From the NCBI GenBank assembly GCA_965225955.1, contig CBDDBX010000036.1, forward strand, positions 14,533 to 78,532: a stretch of DNA of 64,000 nt, read 5' to 3'. Below are positions 17,519 to 25,985 of the stretch, one piece after another (the stretch's first letter is position 1; every line of letters starts with the position of its first letter). A model generated the notes under the pieces. That model was not told the origin of the DNA. It was given only the letters and a program-made list of their open reading frames with translations, and made no database searches. The stretch comes from CBDDBX01 sp965225955 (GTDB lineage Bacteria > Acidobacteriota > Aminicenantia > UBA2199). Made by a program: the position numbers and the translations under genes.

Positions 17519-19276
17519 TTAAAGAGTTGACAGGATATTTTCAAGTTCTGATTCAGTTTTTCGCAATATTTCCGCCTCTTCAGGATAGAAAGATGAGAGT
17601 CTCATTCTGTCATCTTTAACATAATTGTAAATTGTCAGGAAGCAGTTGAAAAAATCTCTGTTCTTAAGATAAGTAAAAAAACCTTCACCTGATCTGTTCT
17701 CATTATTCAACAGGGAATTCAGTGATTCTGATGGAGTAACAAGTTTTTCTGCCAGAGGAAGAGGATAGCTGGTAGAGGAATTCAGAATACTTTTAAATCT
17801 GAGCTGTTTGCGATACTTATCGTTTCCTGAAATCAGGCGATATATAGGAGTGGAAACATAAGGAACAGTAAATGGAGCATGAGGAAGAAGTTTGAATCCC
17901 GACCAGTTTCTCATGAGTTCAGTTATAATACAGAATTCTTCTACAAATTCCGGCCAGGAGGATTCATGATCACTGCTTATCCAGTAGTGATAGTTTCGTA
18001 TACCTGAAACTTCAAAGGTTTCGACCAGCTCTTTTATCTTTTCAACGTCAGGTATTTTTTTACCTGCCCTTCTGCCTCTTTCCTGAGTAAAGACATCAGT
18101 ACCAAGCCATAGAAGGGGAGAGCCATCAACATAAAGTGAATTATCTGAAACCAGATCAATGAGTCTGGTGTCTATATTCATCTCTTTTGTAAAGAAAGAG
18201 TTTACAGAAGTCTGAATGCCCCAGGTTCTGAACCCTTTGCTTCTTATGATATCAAAAACCTCACCTGCAAAATTCTGATCCTGAAGGATGTCGTCGTCAT
18301 TAATGTTAATATATCCCGGGGTTCCAAAAGCAGATACCTGATCAAGTAGCCGGGAAAAGAGGGGGAGAGGCAGTTTTCTGACTTTTCTTCCCTGAACCTT
18401 TGAACAGAAAAGGCAACTTCTTTCGCATCCTCTGCTGATGTTTATTTCCAGTCCCTCTTTAAGATGGTGTTTTTTTAAAAAAGAGAGGTCAAAAGCGAAA
18501 TTACTGAAATCCTCAGTTTTTGGACTCTGATTAAAATCTGAAATTATAAGTAAGCCCTTAAGGTTAACAACTACACCGGGAATTTCCAGAATCTTATCGA
18601 TAGAGTTATTCTGAACAGCTGCCATTAGTTCAGCAAAAGATGTATCAGCTTCACCTCTTATGAAGAAGTTAACCATATCCAGATAGTAGGCAGTTTCCAT
18701 TGGGTTCAGTGTTACTGAAGGTCCACCTGCAGCAATAAGGATTGAAGAATTCTCTTTTAGGTTTTTAAGAAGATCTGCGGTTTCAGGCAGGAGATCTTCA
18801 AAAAGAGTAAGCCCCAGTACGGAATTCTGCTTTAGTGAGCATTCTTTCAGTTCATCAAAAGTAGCTTTCAGTGTGTCTACTTTGAATCCTTTTCTTACAA
18901 GAGAAGAACCAATAAATATAGATGCAGTGGTAACATCTATCGTTTCCCATCTCTTATCAGTTTTCAGATACGGATATATTAAGGTTACCAGATCCGGTAT
19001 TGGGGGAAGCGAATAGTTTTCGTCAGGTACAGTTAGATTTAAAGAGGAAAAGTGACCAGATCTATCTTCTGGATTGATTGTCAGATACAGATTGCCTCCC
19101 TTTTCCCTGAATGAAGATGTACCTTCTTTCTGTAAATCTACATAGATTTTTTCAAAATCCTTCAGTTTCTGTTCAGAAAGCCTCTTTTCAATTAAGGGGA
19201 GAATCTCAAAAATATCTCTTAAACTACTATTTTCGCTGTAGGAAATAATCCATTTACCTTCTGGTATAAAACTCAT
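17519..19276 (-). CDS. B12-binding-type radical SAM protein
   Basis: The 585-residue protein has an N-terminal extension, a cobalamin-binding-like Rossmann region (about 110-230, with GLTLFEDLLPET and AAGGPSVTLNP), then a radical SAM core with the CX3CX2C cluster Cys284-Cys288-Cys291 and a beta-strand GYININDDDIL typical of class B B12 radical SAM enzymes. It lacks the DxHxxG base-off cobalamin motif as far as I can see, so the domain may be vestigial. The substrate is unknown. It probably has a leaderless start (extended -10, 6 nt, ATG). The two genes upstream on the same strand are small and hypothetical. Confidence 0.85.
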   Translation of the reverse strand: MSFIPEGKWIISYSENSSLRDIFEILPLIEKRLSEQKLKDFEKIYVDLQKEGTSSFREKGGNLYLTINPEDRSGHFSSLNLTVPDENYSLPPIPDLVTLIYPYLKTDKRWETIDVTTASIFIGSSLVRKGFKVDTLKATFDELKECSLKQNSVLGLTLFEDLLPETADLLKNLKENSSILIAAGGPSVTLNPMETAYYLDMVNFFIRGEADTSFAELMAAVQNNSIDKILEIPGVVVNLKGLLIISDFNQSPKTEDFSNFAFDLSFLKKHHLKEGLEINISRGCERSCLFCSKVQGRKVRKLPLPLFSRLLDQVSAFGTPGYININDDDILQDQNFAGEVFDIIRSKGFRTWGIQTSVNSFFTKEMNIDTRLIDLVSDNSLYVDGSPLLWLGTDVFTQERGRRAGKKIPDVEKIKELVETFEVSGIRNYHYWISSDHESSWPEFVEEFCIITELMRNWSGFKLLPHAPFTVPYVSTPIYRLISGNDKYRKQLRFKSILNSSTSYPLPLAEKLVTPSESLNSLLNNENRSGEGFFTYLKNRDFFNCFLTIYNYVKDDRMRLSSFYPEEAEILRKTESELENILSTL

Positions 19277-19282
19277 TTGCAG

Positions 19283-19291
19283 ATTATATCA
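19283..19291 (-). promoter_or_regulatory. Extended -10 for a leaderless transcript (radical SAM gene)
   Basis: On the minus strand TGATATAAT is followed by CTGCAA and the ATG at 19276. It is the same arrangement as at 7494, with no ribosome site. Confidence 0.6.
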
Positions 19292-19311
19292 GTTTTTTCT
19301 GTAACCTGTTA

Positions 19312-19566
19312 CTAAAAGAGCATGTAAACAATGTAATTGTAGCAACTGTTCAGTTCACTATAGAAGAGATATAAAAGAATAGCCGCAATGACTGTTACTC
19401 TTATAACAGTACTGCTTCTATCAGGTTTTCTTGTTATAGTCCGAATCAGGAGGAAGTAAATTATAACTACAGCTATCGCAATTCTTATCCATGTATCAAC
19501 TGCAAAGATGAAAACGCCGTTAATTCCGTATCGGAACAGAAAACCGTCAAGGTTGATAAAAGGCAT
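19312..19566 (-). CDS. Small membrane protein, hypothetical
   Basis: This 84-residue protein has two strong hydrophobic segments (about 27-42 and 58-70) around a basic loop (RTITRKPDRSS), and a possible third at the N-terminus. I do not recognise a family. It begins 1 bp after the stop of the gene at 19568, so the two form a small operon upstream of the radical SAM gene. Confidence 0.5.
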   Translation of the reverse strand: MPFINLDGFLFRYGINGVFIFAVDTWIRIAIAVVIIYFLLIRTITRKPDRSSTVIRVTVIAAILLYLFYSELNSCYNYIVYMLF

Positions 19567-19567
19567 A

Positions 19568-19870
19568 TTAAACTCTGGCTGCCAGAGCCTCTTCAGCTTC
19601 AGCTACAAGTTCTTTGTGAGCTTTTATCTGTTTCTCAAGAATTGATGCCCGGATTTTATGAGTAGGAAGAGGAGAGTCTGCATTTTCTATTTTCTCAATT
19701 TCTTCAGAAAGTTCTTCTATTTTAATATTTACAATAGCAATAAGTGATCCGTAGAACTCGCGGGGATCATTTTTACGCATAAGTGTGCCGACTTTGCGTT
19801 TTTTCTCTTTCTGCCATCCATTTGCATTCAGCATATGCTGATATTCATCTATTGATTCTGGTATCCTCAT
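19568..19870 (-). CDS. Hypothetical coiled-coil protein, about 100 residues
   Basis: The product is soluble, with a predicted long charged helix in its C-terminal half (IEELSEEIEKIE, then an EKQIKAHKEL stretch). I do not recognise it. ATG 19870 is preferred because GGAG lies 8 nt upstream; an in-frame ATG at 19882 is possible and would add four residues. TATAAT lies about 14 nt upstream of that alternative start. It is divergent from pheA. Confidence 0.55.
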   Translation of the reverse strand: MRIPESIDEYQHMLNANGWQKEKKRKVGTLMRKNDPREFYGSLIAIVNIKIEELSEEIEKIENADSPLPTHKIRASILEKQIKAHKELVAEAEEALAARV

Positions 19871-20030
19871 TGAAATCTCCATAAGATTAAAAAAAATTAT
19901 ATTACAAAAACAGAAGCTTCACAATAGAATGGTTGAAAGCACATTAAGCATTGTGAAGATTATTCAGTTTCACGTGACGAAACCTCTTTATGATTCTGAA
20001 TTCGGGGTTTACTTTACTTATTGTTCAGTT

Positions 20031-20060
20031 TTGACAATAACATCTGTAGTAACATATAAT
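20031..20060 (+). promoter_or_regulatory. Promoter for pheA-dut
   Basis: TTGACA (20031-20036), 18-bp spacer, TATAAT (20055-20060). The predicted start is about 25 nt before the pheA ATG. Its position argues against the longer open frame that begins at 19929. Confidence 0.8.
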
Positions 20061-20093
20061 TCCATTGCTTTTGAAATAAGCCAGGAGGGATTT

Positions 20094-21155
20094 ATGAATC
20101 TGGAAAAAATCAGAAACAGAATATCAGAGATAGATTTTGAAATTATTCAGTTGCTTAATGAGCGTATGGAGAATAGCCTCAGAACTTCCCGTTACAAAGA
20201 TAAGATTTACGACCCTGAAAGAGAAGAGGCTATTCTGGAGAAGATTCTTCAAATTGAAAGTCCTCTACTTAATAAGGATTTTATAAATATACTATATAAA
20301 GAGATTTTTAATCTTAGTCGTTCTCTTCAGAAAGAGAGACGTAAACTTGTGGGATTTCAGGGAGTTAAAGGTGCAAACAGTGAAGTTGCTGCTATTAAAT
20401 ATGATGATACTCTGGTTCCGATTCCCTGCAGAGAATTGAAGGATGTTTTTGCAGCAGTAAGATCAGGGGATCTGGATTATGGGCTTGTGCCTGTGGAAAA
20501 TACTGTACAGGGTGGTGTTACTGAAGCAAGTGATCTGTTTATATATACAGACCTCTCAGTAATTGGAGAGGTTAAGAACAGAATTCAGCATTTTATGCTG
20601 GCTGCTGAAAACTCTTCTCCTGAAGATATCAGAGTTGCATATTCCCATCCCCAGGCTCTGGCACAGTGCAGGGGATTTCTTGAAAAATATGGTATAGAGG
20701 GAGTTCCGTTTTTTGATACAGCAGGAGCTGCTGAGATGATAAGAAAGAAGCAGATACCCGGAGCAGCAGCCATTGCCGGTGGTAAATGTGCATCACTTTA
20801 CGGTTTAAATATTGTGGCAGAAAATATCCAGGATGAAGACACAAATACAACAAGGTTCTTTGTAATATCAAGAGAGAAGGAGCAGCTGGATAAAGGTAAC
20901 AAATGCTCTATAGCTTTTATTACAGACAATCGTACCGGAGCACTATCATCTATTCTGAAACTTTTTGCAACAGAAGGTATAGATCTGACAAGAGTTGAAT
21001 CCCGTCCGGTGAAATCAAACCCAGGTGAATATGCTTTTCTTCTTGATTTCAAAGGCTCAATATTGGATACTAATGTACAAAAAGTTCTCAGTGAAGTTGA
21101 AAAAGGGCTTCCTTATTACAATTTCCTGGGCTGTTATAAGGAAGGAACTCTATAA
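20094..21155 (+). CDS. pheA: Bifunctional chorismate mutase / prephenate dehydratase (P-protein)
   Basis: This 353-residue protein has three domains: an AroQ chorismate mutase helix bundle (1-85: IRNRISEIDFEIIQLLNERM), a prephenate dehydratase (about 88-270: GFQGVKGANSEVAA, VPVENTVQGGV, and the catalytic TRF in NTTRFFVI), and a C-terminal ACT domain (about 283-353) with the Phe-binding ESRP motif. It makes phenylpyruvate from chorismate and should be feedback-inhibited by Phe. ATG 20094 is chosen because AGGAGGG precedes it and the promoter lies at 20031-20060. The dut ATG overlaps the stop by one base. Confidence 0.95.
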   Translation: MNLEKIRNRISEIDFEIIQLLNERMENSLRTSRYKDKIYDPEREEAILEKILQIESPLLNKDFINILYKEIFNLSRSLQKERRKLVGFQGVKGANSEVAAIKYDDTLVPIPCRELKDVFAAVRSGDLDYGLVPVENTVQGGVTEASDLFIYTDLSVIGEVKNRIQHFMLAAENSSPEDIRVAYSHPQALAQCRGFLEKYGIEGVPFFDTAGAAEMIRKKQIPGAAAIAGGKCASLYGLNIVAENIQDEDTNTTRFFVISREKEQLDKGNKCSIAFITDNRTGALSSILKLFATEGIDLTRVESRPVKSNPGEYAFLLDFKGSILDTNVQKVLSEVEKGLPYYNFLGCYKEGTL

Positions 21156-21583
21156 TGATTCTTAAAGTTAATAAAGTAAACAGCGAAGCAAAGATCCCTG
21201 AGTTTGCACATCCCGGAGATGCGGGGCTTGATATATTTTCAGTAGTTGAAAAAGAGATAGAAGCAGGGGATTCTGCCTTGATTGTTACTGGTATTGCCAT
21301 TGGGCTGCCTGAAGGCTACGAAGCACAGATAAGGCCAAGAAGTGGGCTGGCTCTTAAACATCAGATAACCCTCCTCAATACTCCTGGTACTATAGATTGC
21401 GGATACAGAGGGGAAATTGGCGTAATTGTAATTAATCATGGAAAAGAGCCTTTCTGCGTAACAAAAGGTATGAAAATAGCCCAGATGGTAGTGAAACCAG
21501 TTCTGCAGGTTGAAGTTGCTGAAGTTGAATCACTTGATGAAACCAGCAGGGGAGCCGGAGGCTTCGGCTCCACAGGAATGTAA
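21155..21583 (+). CDS. dut: Deoxyuridine 5'-triphosphate nucleotidohydrolase
   Basis: This 142-residue trimeric dUTPase shows all five motifs: AHPGDAGLDIFS, RPRSGLALK, NTPGTIDCGYRGEIGV, GMKIAQMVV, and the flexible C-terminal SRGAGGFGSTG that closes the active site. It hydrolyses dUTP to dUMP and pyrophosphate, which keeps uracil out of DNA and feeds dTMP synthesis. It is translationally coupled to pheA (TAATG). Confidence 0.96.
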   Translation: MILKVNKVNSEAKIPEFAHPGDAGLDIFSVVEKEIEAGDSALIVTGIAIGLPEGYEAQIRPRSGLALKHQITLLNTPGTIDCGYRGEIGVIVINHGKEPFCVTKGMKIAQMVVKPVLQVEVAEVESLDETSRGAGGFGSTGM

Positions 21584-21644
21584 AACATAAATGTTCATCG
21601 TAGGAGTTTAATATTTTAAACCCAATATAAATATTGATTCATAA

Positions 21645-21732
21645 TGTAGGGATGGGCCAGTGTGTCCATCCGTTGTCAATTTCAAGACAGCCTTAACAAT
21701 AAAGCGATAGGAGACATGGCTCCTACCCTACA
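21645..21732. repeat. 88-bp inverted-repeat element (REP/MITE-like)
   Basis: TGTAGGG (21645-21651) and CCCTACA (21726-21732) bound the element. Inside are two hairpins: GGATGG/CCATCC (21650-21655 / 21666-21671) and TAGGAG/CTCCTA (21708-21713 / 21720-21725). It sits between convergent dut and lplA, a usual place for dispersed non-coding repeats, and may serve as their terminator. Confidence 0.5.
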
Positions 21733-21779
21733 GGCATTTCAAATCATAAAAACAGCTGGATTTTTTTAAGATATTACAG

Positions 21780-22394
21780 TTAATCATAACATCCATGAAA
21801 ATACTCTTTCAATTTCTCTACTACCTTATCTACTGTTACAGCTGGATTAATAGCCTGCATTGAAGTTACAAAATCACTATGCTCTCTTTTTTCTCTGTAT
21901 TCCGGTTCCTTTGGAGGGTGTTTAAGGTATTCTGAAAAAAGAGCAGGATTTTCAGCAACATTGATTACTGCATGATAGAAGACATGGGTTCTGTTCTGAT
22001 AAATTGATGAACCTGAAATTTTTACATCTCCAGATGCAATATCCGAAGTACCTTTTACTGATAATTTACTACTGATGAAAGGTTGCAGAACCTCTATAAG
22101 ATTTCTGGAAAACTTCTTAAAATATCCCATACAGTTAAGAGTGTCTGAATTTTTCTTCTCAGATACAGATACCACAGGAGTATCAGGAGTCAGAACAACT
22201 GCCTGACCTCCTGAAGGTCTTTTAACTATCTTTATGCTATCTCTTTTAACTCTATCCATAAATATTGAATCTTCCGTGGTATTACTGTTACCCAGAACAA
22301 TGTAAACTGAATCCGGCACCCACACACTCCATCGGGATGTGTCAGTACTGCTTATAAGATCAGAGTCTGGAAGAGTGTAATTACTATTCAGCAT
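21780..22394 (-). CDS. Lipoate-protein ligase A-like protein
   Basis: The 204-residue protein belongs to the biotin/lipoate ligase fold family: KRPSGGQAVVL matches the RRxSGGGxV lipoyl-AMP loop, and GDVKISGSSIYQ carries the catalytic Lys of the KISG motif. It is shorter than LplA (about 330) because it lacks the C-terminal accessory domain, so it may be a transferase or need a partner. It is the last gene of the pyruvate dehydrogenase operon, 2 bp after lpdA, which fits a role in attaching lipoate to the E2 subunit encoded three genes upstream. Confidence 0.82.
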   Translation of the reverse strand: MLNSNYTLPDSDLISSTDTSRWSVWVPDSVYIVLGNSNTTEDSIFMDRVKRDSIKIVKRPSGGQAVVLTPDTPVVSVSEKKNSDTLNCMGYFKKFSRNLIEVLQPFISSKLSVKGTSDIASGDVKISGSSIYQNRTHVFYHAVINVAENPALFSEYLKHPPKEPEYREKREHSDFVTSMQAINPAVTVDKVVEKLKEYFHGCYD

Positions 22395-22396
22395 AC

Positions 22397-23737
22397 CTAC
22401 TTGTCCATCTCCTCAAAAGCAGCAAAGCCACCATCCATGAAAACTTCAGAAACTGTGGGGTGAGAATGAACCACAGTGCTGAGATCGTAAACAGTTCCCT
22501 CAAGTTGAATAAGAGCAGCTGCTTCAGCAATCATATCAGTAGCATTTTCAGCTACAATCTGAATCCCCAGAATCTCTCCAAACTCTTTTTCTGAGAGTAT
22601 TCTTATGAATCCGTTTTTCTGGTCTTCAATGATTGCTTTTCCATTTGAAGCAAAAGGTATTTTGGTTACACTGTATTTTATGTCTCTGAATTTAAGCTCT
22701 TTCTCTGTTTTACCTATCTGGGCTATCTCCGGATATGTGTACATATTAACAGGATACTGATCCAGTACTGTTAACGGTATAATTCCATTAATGTTATTAA
22801 CAACAGCAACTCCCTGAGCAGAGGCAATATGTGCAAAGCTACTCAACCCGTTTACATCACCAATAGCATATATGCCAGGGTAACTTGTACTCAGCTTTTC
22901 ATCTACTTTCAGAAATCCATCTTCAGTATCCAGTTCAGGCACAGAATCAGGTATTACAGCTCTTCTTCTGCCACAATTCAAGAGCATATCTGTTTCGATA
23001 TTTGAATCTCCAAACTCCAGGTTGCCTTTACTGTAGCCTGTAAGTTTCTCCCTTTCAAGAATTTCCACTCCTGCATCTTTTATAGTTTTCAGAGCAAACT
23101 CAACCAGAGGAGTATCAAAATGTTCCAGAAAATCCCTATCTTCAGGAAGAAGGAAAACCTTTTTCCCTATAAGAGCAAAAAACTGTGCCAGTTCCATTGC
23201 ATGTGGGCCGGAACCAATAATTACGGGTCTTTCAGGCAATTTATCCATCTTCAGAAGATCATAAACCTCCACAACCTCTTCCGATGGCACAGGAATTTCC
23301 GGTAATTCCGGTACAGAGCCTGTTGCAATAACTATATTCTCTGTTTCGATTATTCTGTCTCCCACCTGAACAAGACCACTTCCGGTGATTGAAGCTCTGC
23401 CCTCTATGTACTCAACACCATTTTTTTTGAATAAGAAGCCAATACCTTTACCAAGGCGACTGGTAATACTCTCTGTTCTCTTTTTAAGAGTACTCCAGTT
23501 CAGGTTGAGCTGGTTCTGTGTAATACCTTCAATACCAAAGGTATCTGCTTTTTTTATAATAGATAGCTTTTTAGCACTCTCCATTAATGATTTAGTTGGA
23601 ATACATCCCCAGTTAAGGCACATGCCTCCAATTTTTCTATCTTCTATAACTACTGTTTTTAATCCTGTCTGTCCTGCTCTTGCTGCTGCAATATAACCTG
23701 CAGGTCCTGAACCTATTATAACTAGATCATATTTCAC
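22397..23737 (-). CDS. lpdA: Dihydrolipoyl dehydrogenase (E3)
   Basis: This 446-residue flavoprotein has the FAD Rossmann motif GSGPAGY (9-15), the redox-active disulfide Cys40/Cys45 in GGMCLNWGCIPTKS, an NAD-binding GSGPHAMELA, the FAD motif YAIGDVNG, and the catalytic His-Glu pair in HSHPTVSE. It reoxidises the dihydrolipoyl arm of E2 with NAD. It lies within the operon E1alpha-E1beta-E2-E3-lipoate ligase. Confidence 0.95.
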   Translation of the reverse strand: MKYDLVIIGSGPAGYIAAARAGQTGLKTVVIEDRKIGGMCLNWGCIPTKSLMESAKKLSIIKKADTFGIEGITQNQLNLNWSTLKKRTESITSRLGKGIGFLFKKNGVEYIEGRASITGSGLVQVGDRIIETENIVIATGSVPELPEIPVPSEEVVEVYDLLKMDKLPERPVIIGSGPHAMELAQFFALIGKKVFLLPEDRDFLEHFDTPLVEFALKTIKDAGVEILEREKLTGYSKGNLEFGDSNIETDMLLNCGRRRAVIPDSVPELDTEDGFLKVDEKLSTSYPGIYAIGDVNGLSSFAHIASAQGVAVVNNINGIIPLTVLDQYPVNMYTYPEIAQIGKTEKELKFRDIKYSVTKIPFASNGKAIIEDQKNGFIRILSEKEFGEILGIQIVAENATDMIAEAAALIQLEGTVYDLSTVVHSHPTVSEVFMDGGFAAFEEMDK

Positions 23738-23747
23738 TGCTGCCTCC

Positions 23748-24998
23748 TTAAAGTAGAAGAAGTTCTACTGGATTATTTAAAAGGTACATAATCCGTTTCA
23801 TAAATTTCGTTGCTTCTGCTCCATCCACGATTCTGTGATCTACAGAGAGAGAGAGGGGGAGAACATTTGCTGCTCTTATTTCATCTCCCTCAACTACAGG
23901 TTTACGTGTTATTCTTCCGGTTCCCAGAATAGCAACCTGAGGGTAGTTGATAATTGGAACACCAAAGGCTCCGCCTACAGCTCCATAATTTGTTACTGTA
24001 AAAGTTCCTTCAGTAAGATCCTGAATATTGAGTTTTCTCTCTTCAGCCAGCTTAATATACTTTTCAACACTACCGGCAATTTTATGAATGTTCATCTTAT
24101 CTACATCCCTTATTACAGGAACCACAAGACCTGAGTCCACATCAATAGCAATACCGATGTTGTAAAACTTTTTCAGAATCATCCTGTTATTTTCCATGTC
24201 CAGGGAAGCATTCAGAGCAGGAAAATCCTGAAGTGCTTTTACAACAGCTTTCAGCACAAAAGGCATATAGGTGAAACGGATACCTTCCTCACTGAAAATA
24301 TTTTTATTCTCAGTTCTTATTTTAACAAGCTCATCAACTTCAACTTCATCAAATAGTGTCATGTGAGGAGCACTGTTTTTTGAAAGTACCATCTTCTCGG
24401 CAATAGCTTTTCTTACCTGAGTAAGTTTAATTATTTCTGTACCACCTGACACAGCTGGCTCCTGGGTTACAGTTTTTTTTGAATCCCTTATTTTAAGGAT
24501 ATCTTTTTTTGTTACTCTGCCACCTGGCCCTGTACCTTCAATAGTATTTATATCAAGTCCCAGCTGCTTTGCCATGTTTCTGGCGAGAGGTGTTGCAAGA
24601 ACCTTTGCTTTGCTTCTGTTTGCAGTCTCTTCTTTTTCAGTTCTGATTTCATCACTTGCAGGCAGGTATGCAGCATCACCACTATCCTGGATTTCTCCTA
24701 CTACTCCAAACTGCTCTTTTTCTTCCGGTTCACCAGACTCCTGCTGCTCAGTTGCAGCTTCACCTGTTTCTATCTCAACAAGAGGGTCATCAACATTTAT
24801 AACTGTACCAGGTTCTCCATACAGCATTGTAATGGTTCCCTTTTTGGGGGATGGTATATCTGTTACTACCTTGTCTGTTTCCATTTTTACAACTGGATCT
24901 CCGCTCTCTATAGTCTGGCCTTTCTTTACATACCATTCAAGTACTTTACCTTCAGCAATGCCTTCACCAATATCTGGAAATCTGAAAATATATCTCAT
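23748..24998 (-). CDS. pdhC: Dihydrolipoamide acyltransferase (E2) of a pyruvate/2-oxo acid dehydrogenase
   Basis: The 416-residue protein has one N-terminal lipoyl domain (lipoyl-Lys43 in METDKVVTD), an acidic/Gln-rich linker, a peripheral subunit-binding domain (about 137-172: ATPLARNMAKQLGLDI and GPGGRVTKKDI), and a catalytic acyltransferase domain ending in SVDHRIVDGAEATKFM with the active-site His and Asp. It transfers the acyl group to CoA and forms the core of the complex. Substrate choice (pyruvate or branched-chain 2-oxo acids) cannot be read from E2 alone. Confidence 0.93.
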   Translation of the reverse strand: MRYIFRFPDIGEGIAEGKVLEWYVKKGQTIESGDPVVKMETDKVVTDIPSPKKGTITMLYGEPGTVINVDDPLVEIETGEAATEQQESGEPEEKEQFGVVGEIQDSGDAAYLPASDEIRTEKEETANRSKAKVLATPLARNMAKQLGLDINTIEGTGPGGRVTKKDILKIRDSKKTVTQEPAVSGGTEIIKLTQVRKAIAEKMVLSKNSAPHMTLFDEVEVDELVKIRTENKNIFSEEGIRFTYMPFVLKAVVKALQDFPALNASLDMENNRMILKKFYNIGIAIDVDSGLVVPVIRDVDKMNIHKIAGSVEKYIKLAEERKLNIQDLTEGTFTVTNYGAVGGAFGVPIINYPQVAILGTGRITRKPVVEGDEIRAANVLPLSLSVDHRIVDGAEATKFMKRIMYLLNNPVELLLL

Positions 24999-25007
24999 TG
25001 TTGTCTC

Positions 25008-25985
25008 CTAAAATTCAGTTACTTTTTTAATTTCATAAAATATCCGTTCCGGACTATGAAAATAGAAGTGTTCGCCTTTGGGGAGGGGAGGAATTGTATC
25101 AAAACCGGATAATCTGGTTGGAGGGGCTTCAAGATAGAGAAATGCATCTTCATTTACTATAGAGATTATTTCTGCTCCTGTACCAAAACTTGAAGGCCCT
25201 TCTGTTACAATAAGCACTCTGCCGGTTTTTTTCACAGATTCTGCTATAGTATCCCTGTCAATTGGATAGATTGTTCTCAAATCTATAAGCTCAACAGATA
25301 TATTCTCATTTTTTGCCATTCCCATGGCTTTTCTTACATTCCATAACATAGCTCCATATGATATGACGGTTATATCACTACCTTCATCAGTAACTCTTGC
25401 TTTTCCTATAGGAATAGAGTAGTGATCTTCCGGTACTTCCTGTTTAATAGAGCGGTAAACTTTTTTAGGCTCCATGAAAATTACGGGATCATCGGTTTCA
25501 CCAGCTGCAATGACCAGGCCTTTAGCGTCAAAAGGGCTGGATGGGATAACAACCTTTAAACCTGGTATGTGTGCAAAAAGAGCTTCCATACTTTCGGAGT
25601 GATGTTCAAGAGCTTTAACATTGCCTCCATAAGGCATTCTTATTACCATAGGAGTTTTGTATTTGCCCCTTGAACGTGCATTCATCCGGGCAACATGGGA
25701 TATAATCTGGTTAAATGCAGGATATACGAAACCTGAGAACTGCATTTCTACAATGGGTCGTAACCCTGTTACCGCCATTCCCACTGCTGTACCTGCAATT
25801 GCTGATTCTGCAAGGGGAGTATCAAATACTCTCTCTTCCCCATACTTCTTCTGAAGTCCTGAGGTTACTCTGAAAACACCGCCTTCAACCCCTACATCTT
25901 CACCAAAAACAAGAACATTACTGTCTTTTTCGAGAAGAGTGTCCAGACCATCATTTATCGCCTGTACCATATTCAGAATCTTCAT
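25008..25985 (-). CDS. pdhB: Pyruvate dehydrogenase E1 component subunit beta
   Basis: The 325-residue protein has the transketolase-like pyrimidine domain with GEDVGVEGGVF, DTPLAESAIAG, EMQFSGFVYPA and MPYGG, and a C-terminal transketolase domain (about 195-315). The conserved Glu that activates thiamine diphosphate lies in the N-terminal part. It pairs with PdhA in a heterotetramer. The start overlaps the pdhA stop (ATGA). Confidence 0.93.
   Translation of the reverse strand: MKILNMVQAINDGLDTLLEKDSNVLVFGEDVGVEGGVFRVTSGLQKKYGEERVFDTPLAESAIAGTAVGMAVTGLRPIVEMQFSGFVYPAFNQIISHVARMNARSRGKYKTPMVIRMPYGGNVKALEHHSESMEALFAHIPGLKVVIPSSPFDAKGLVIAAGETDDPVIFMEPKKVYRSIKQEVPEDHYSIPIGKARVTDEGSDITVISYGAMLWNVRKAMGMAKNENISVELIDLRTIYPIDRDTIAESVKKTGRVLIVTEGPSSFGTGAEIISIVNEDAFLYLEAPPTRLSGFDTIPPLPKGEHFYFHSPERIFYEIKKVTEF

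Noticed and set aside
19967..19983. GTTTCACGTGACGAAAC, resembling the parS consensus
   Set aside because: It has a 2-bp insertion relative to parS and is not a perfect palindrome; single copy upstream of pheA. Kept only as a remark.
21550..21571. Hairpin with GGAGCCG / CGGCTCC arms as the dut terminator
   Set aside because: It lies inside the dut coding sequence over the conserved GAGGFGS codons and has no following T-run.
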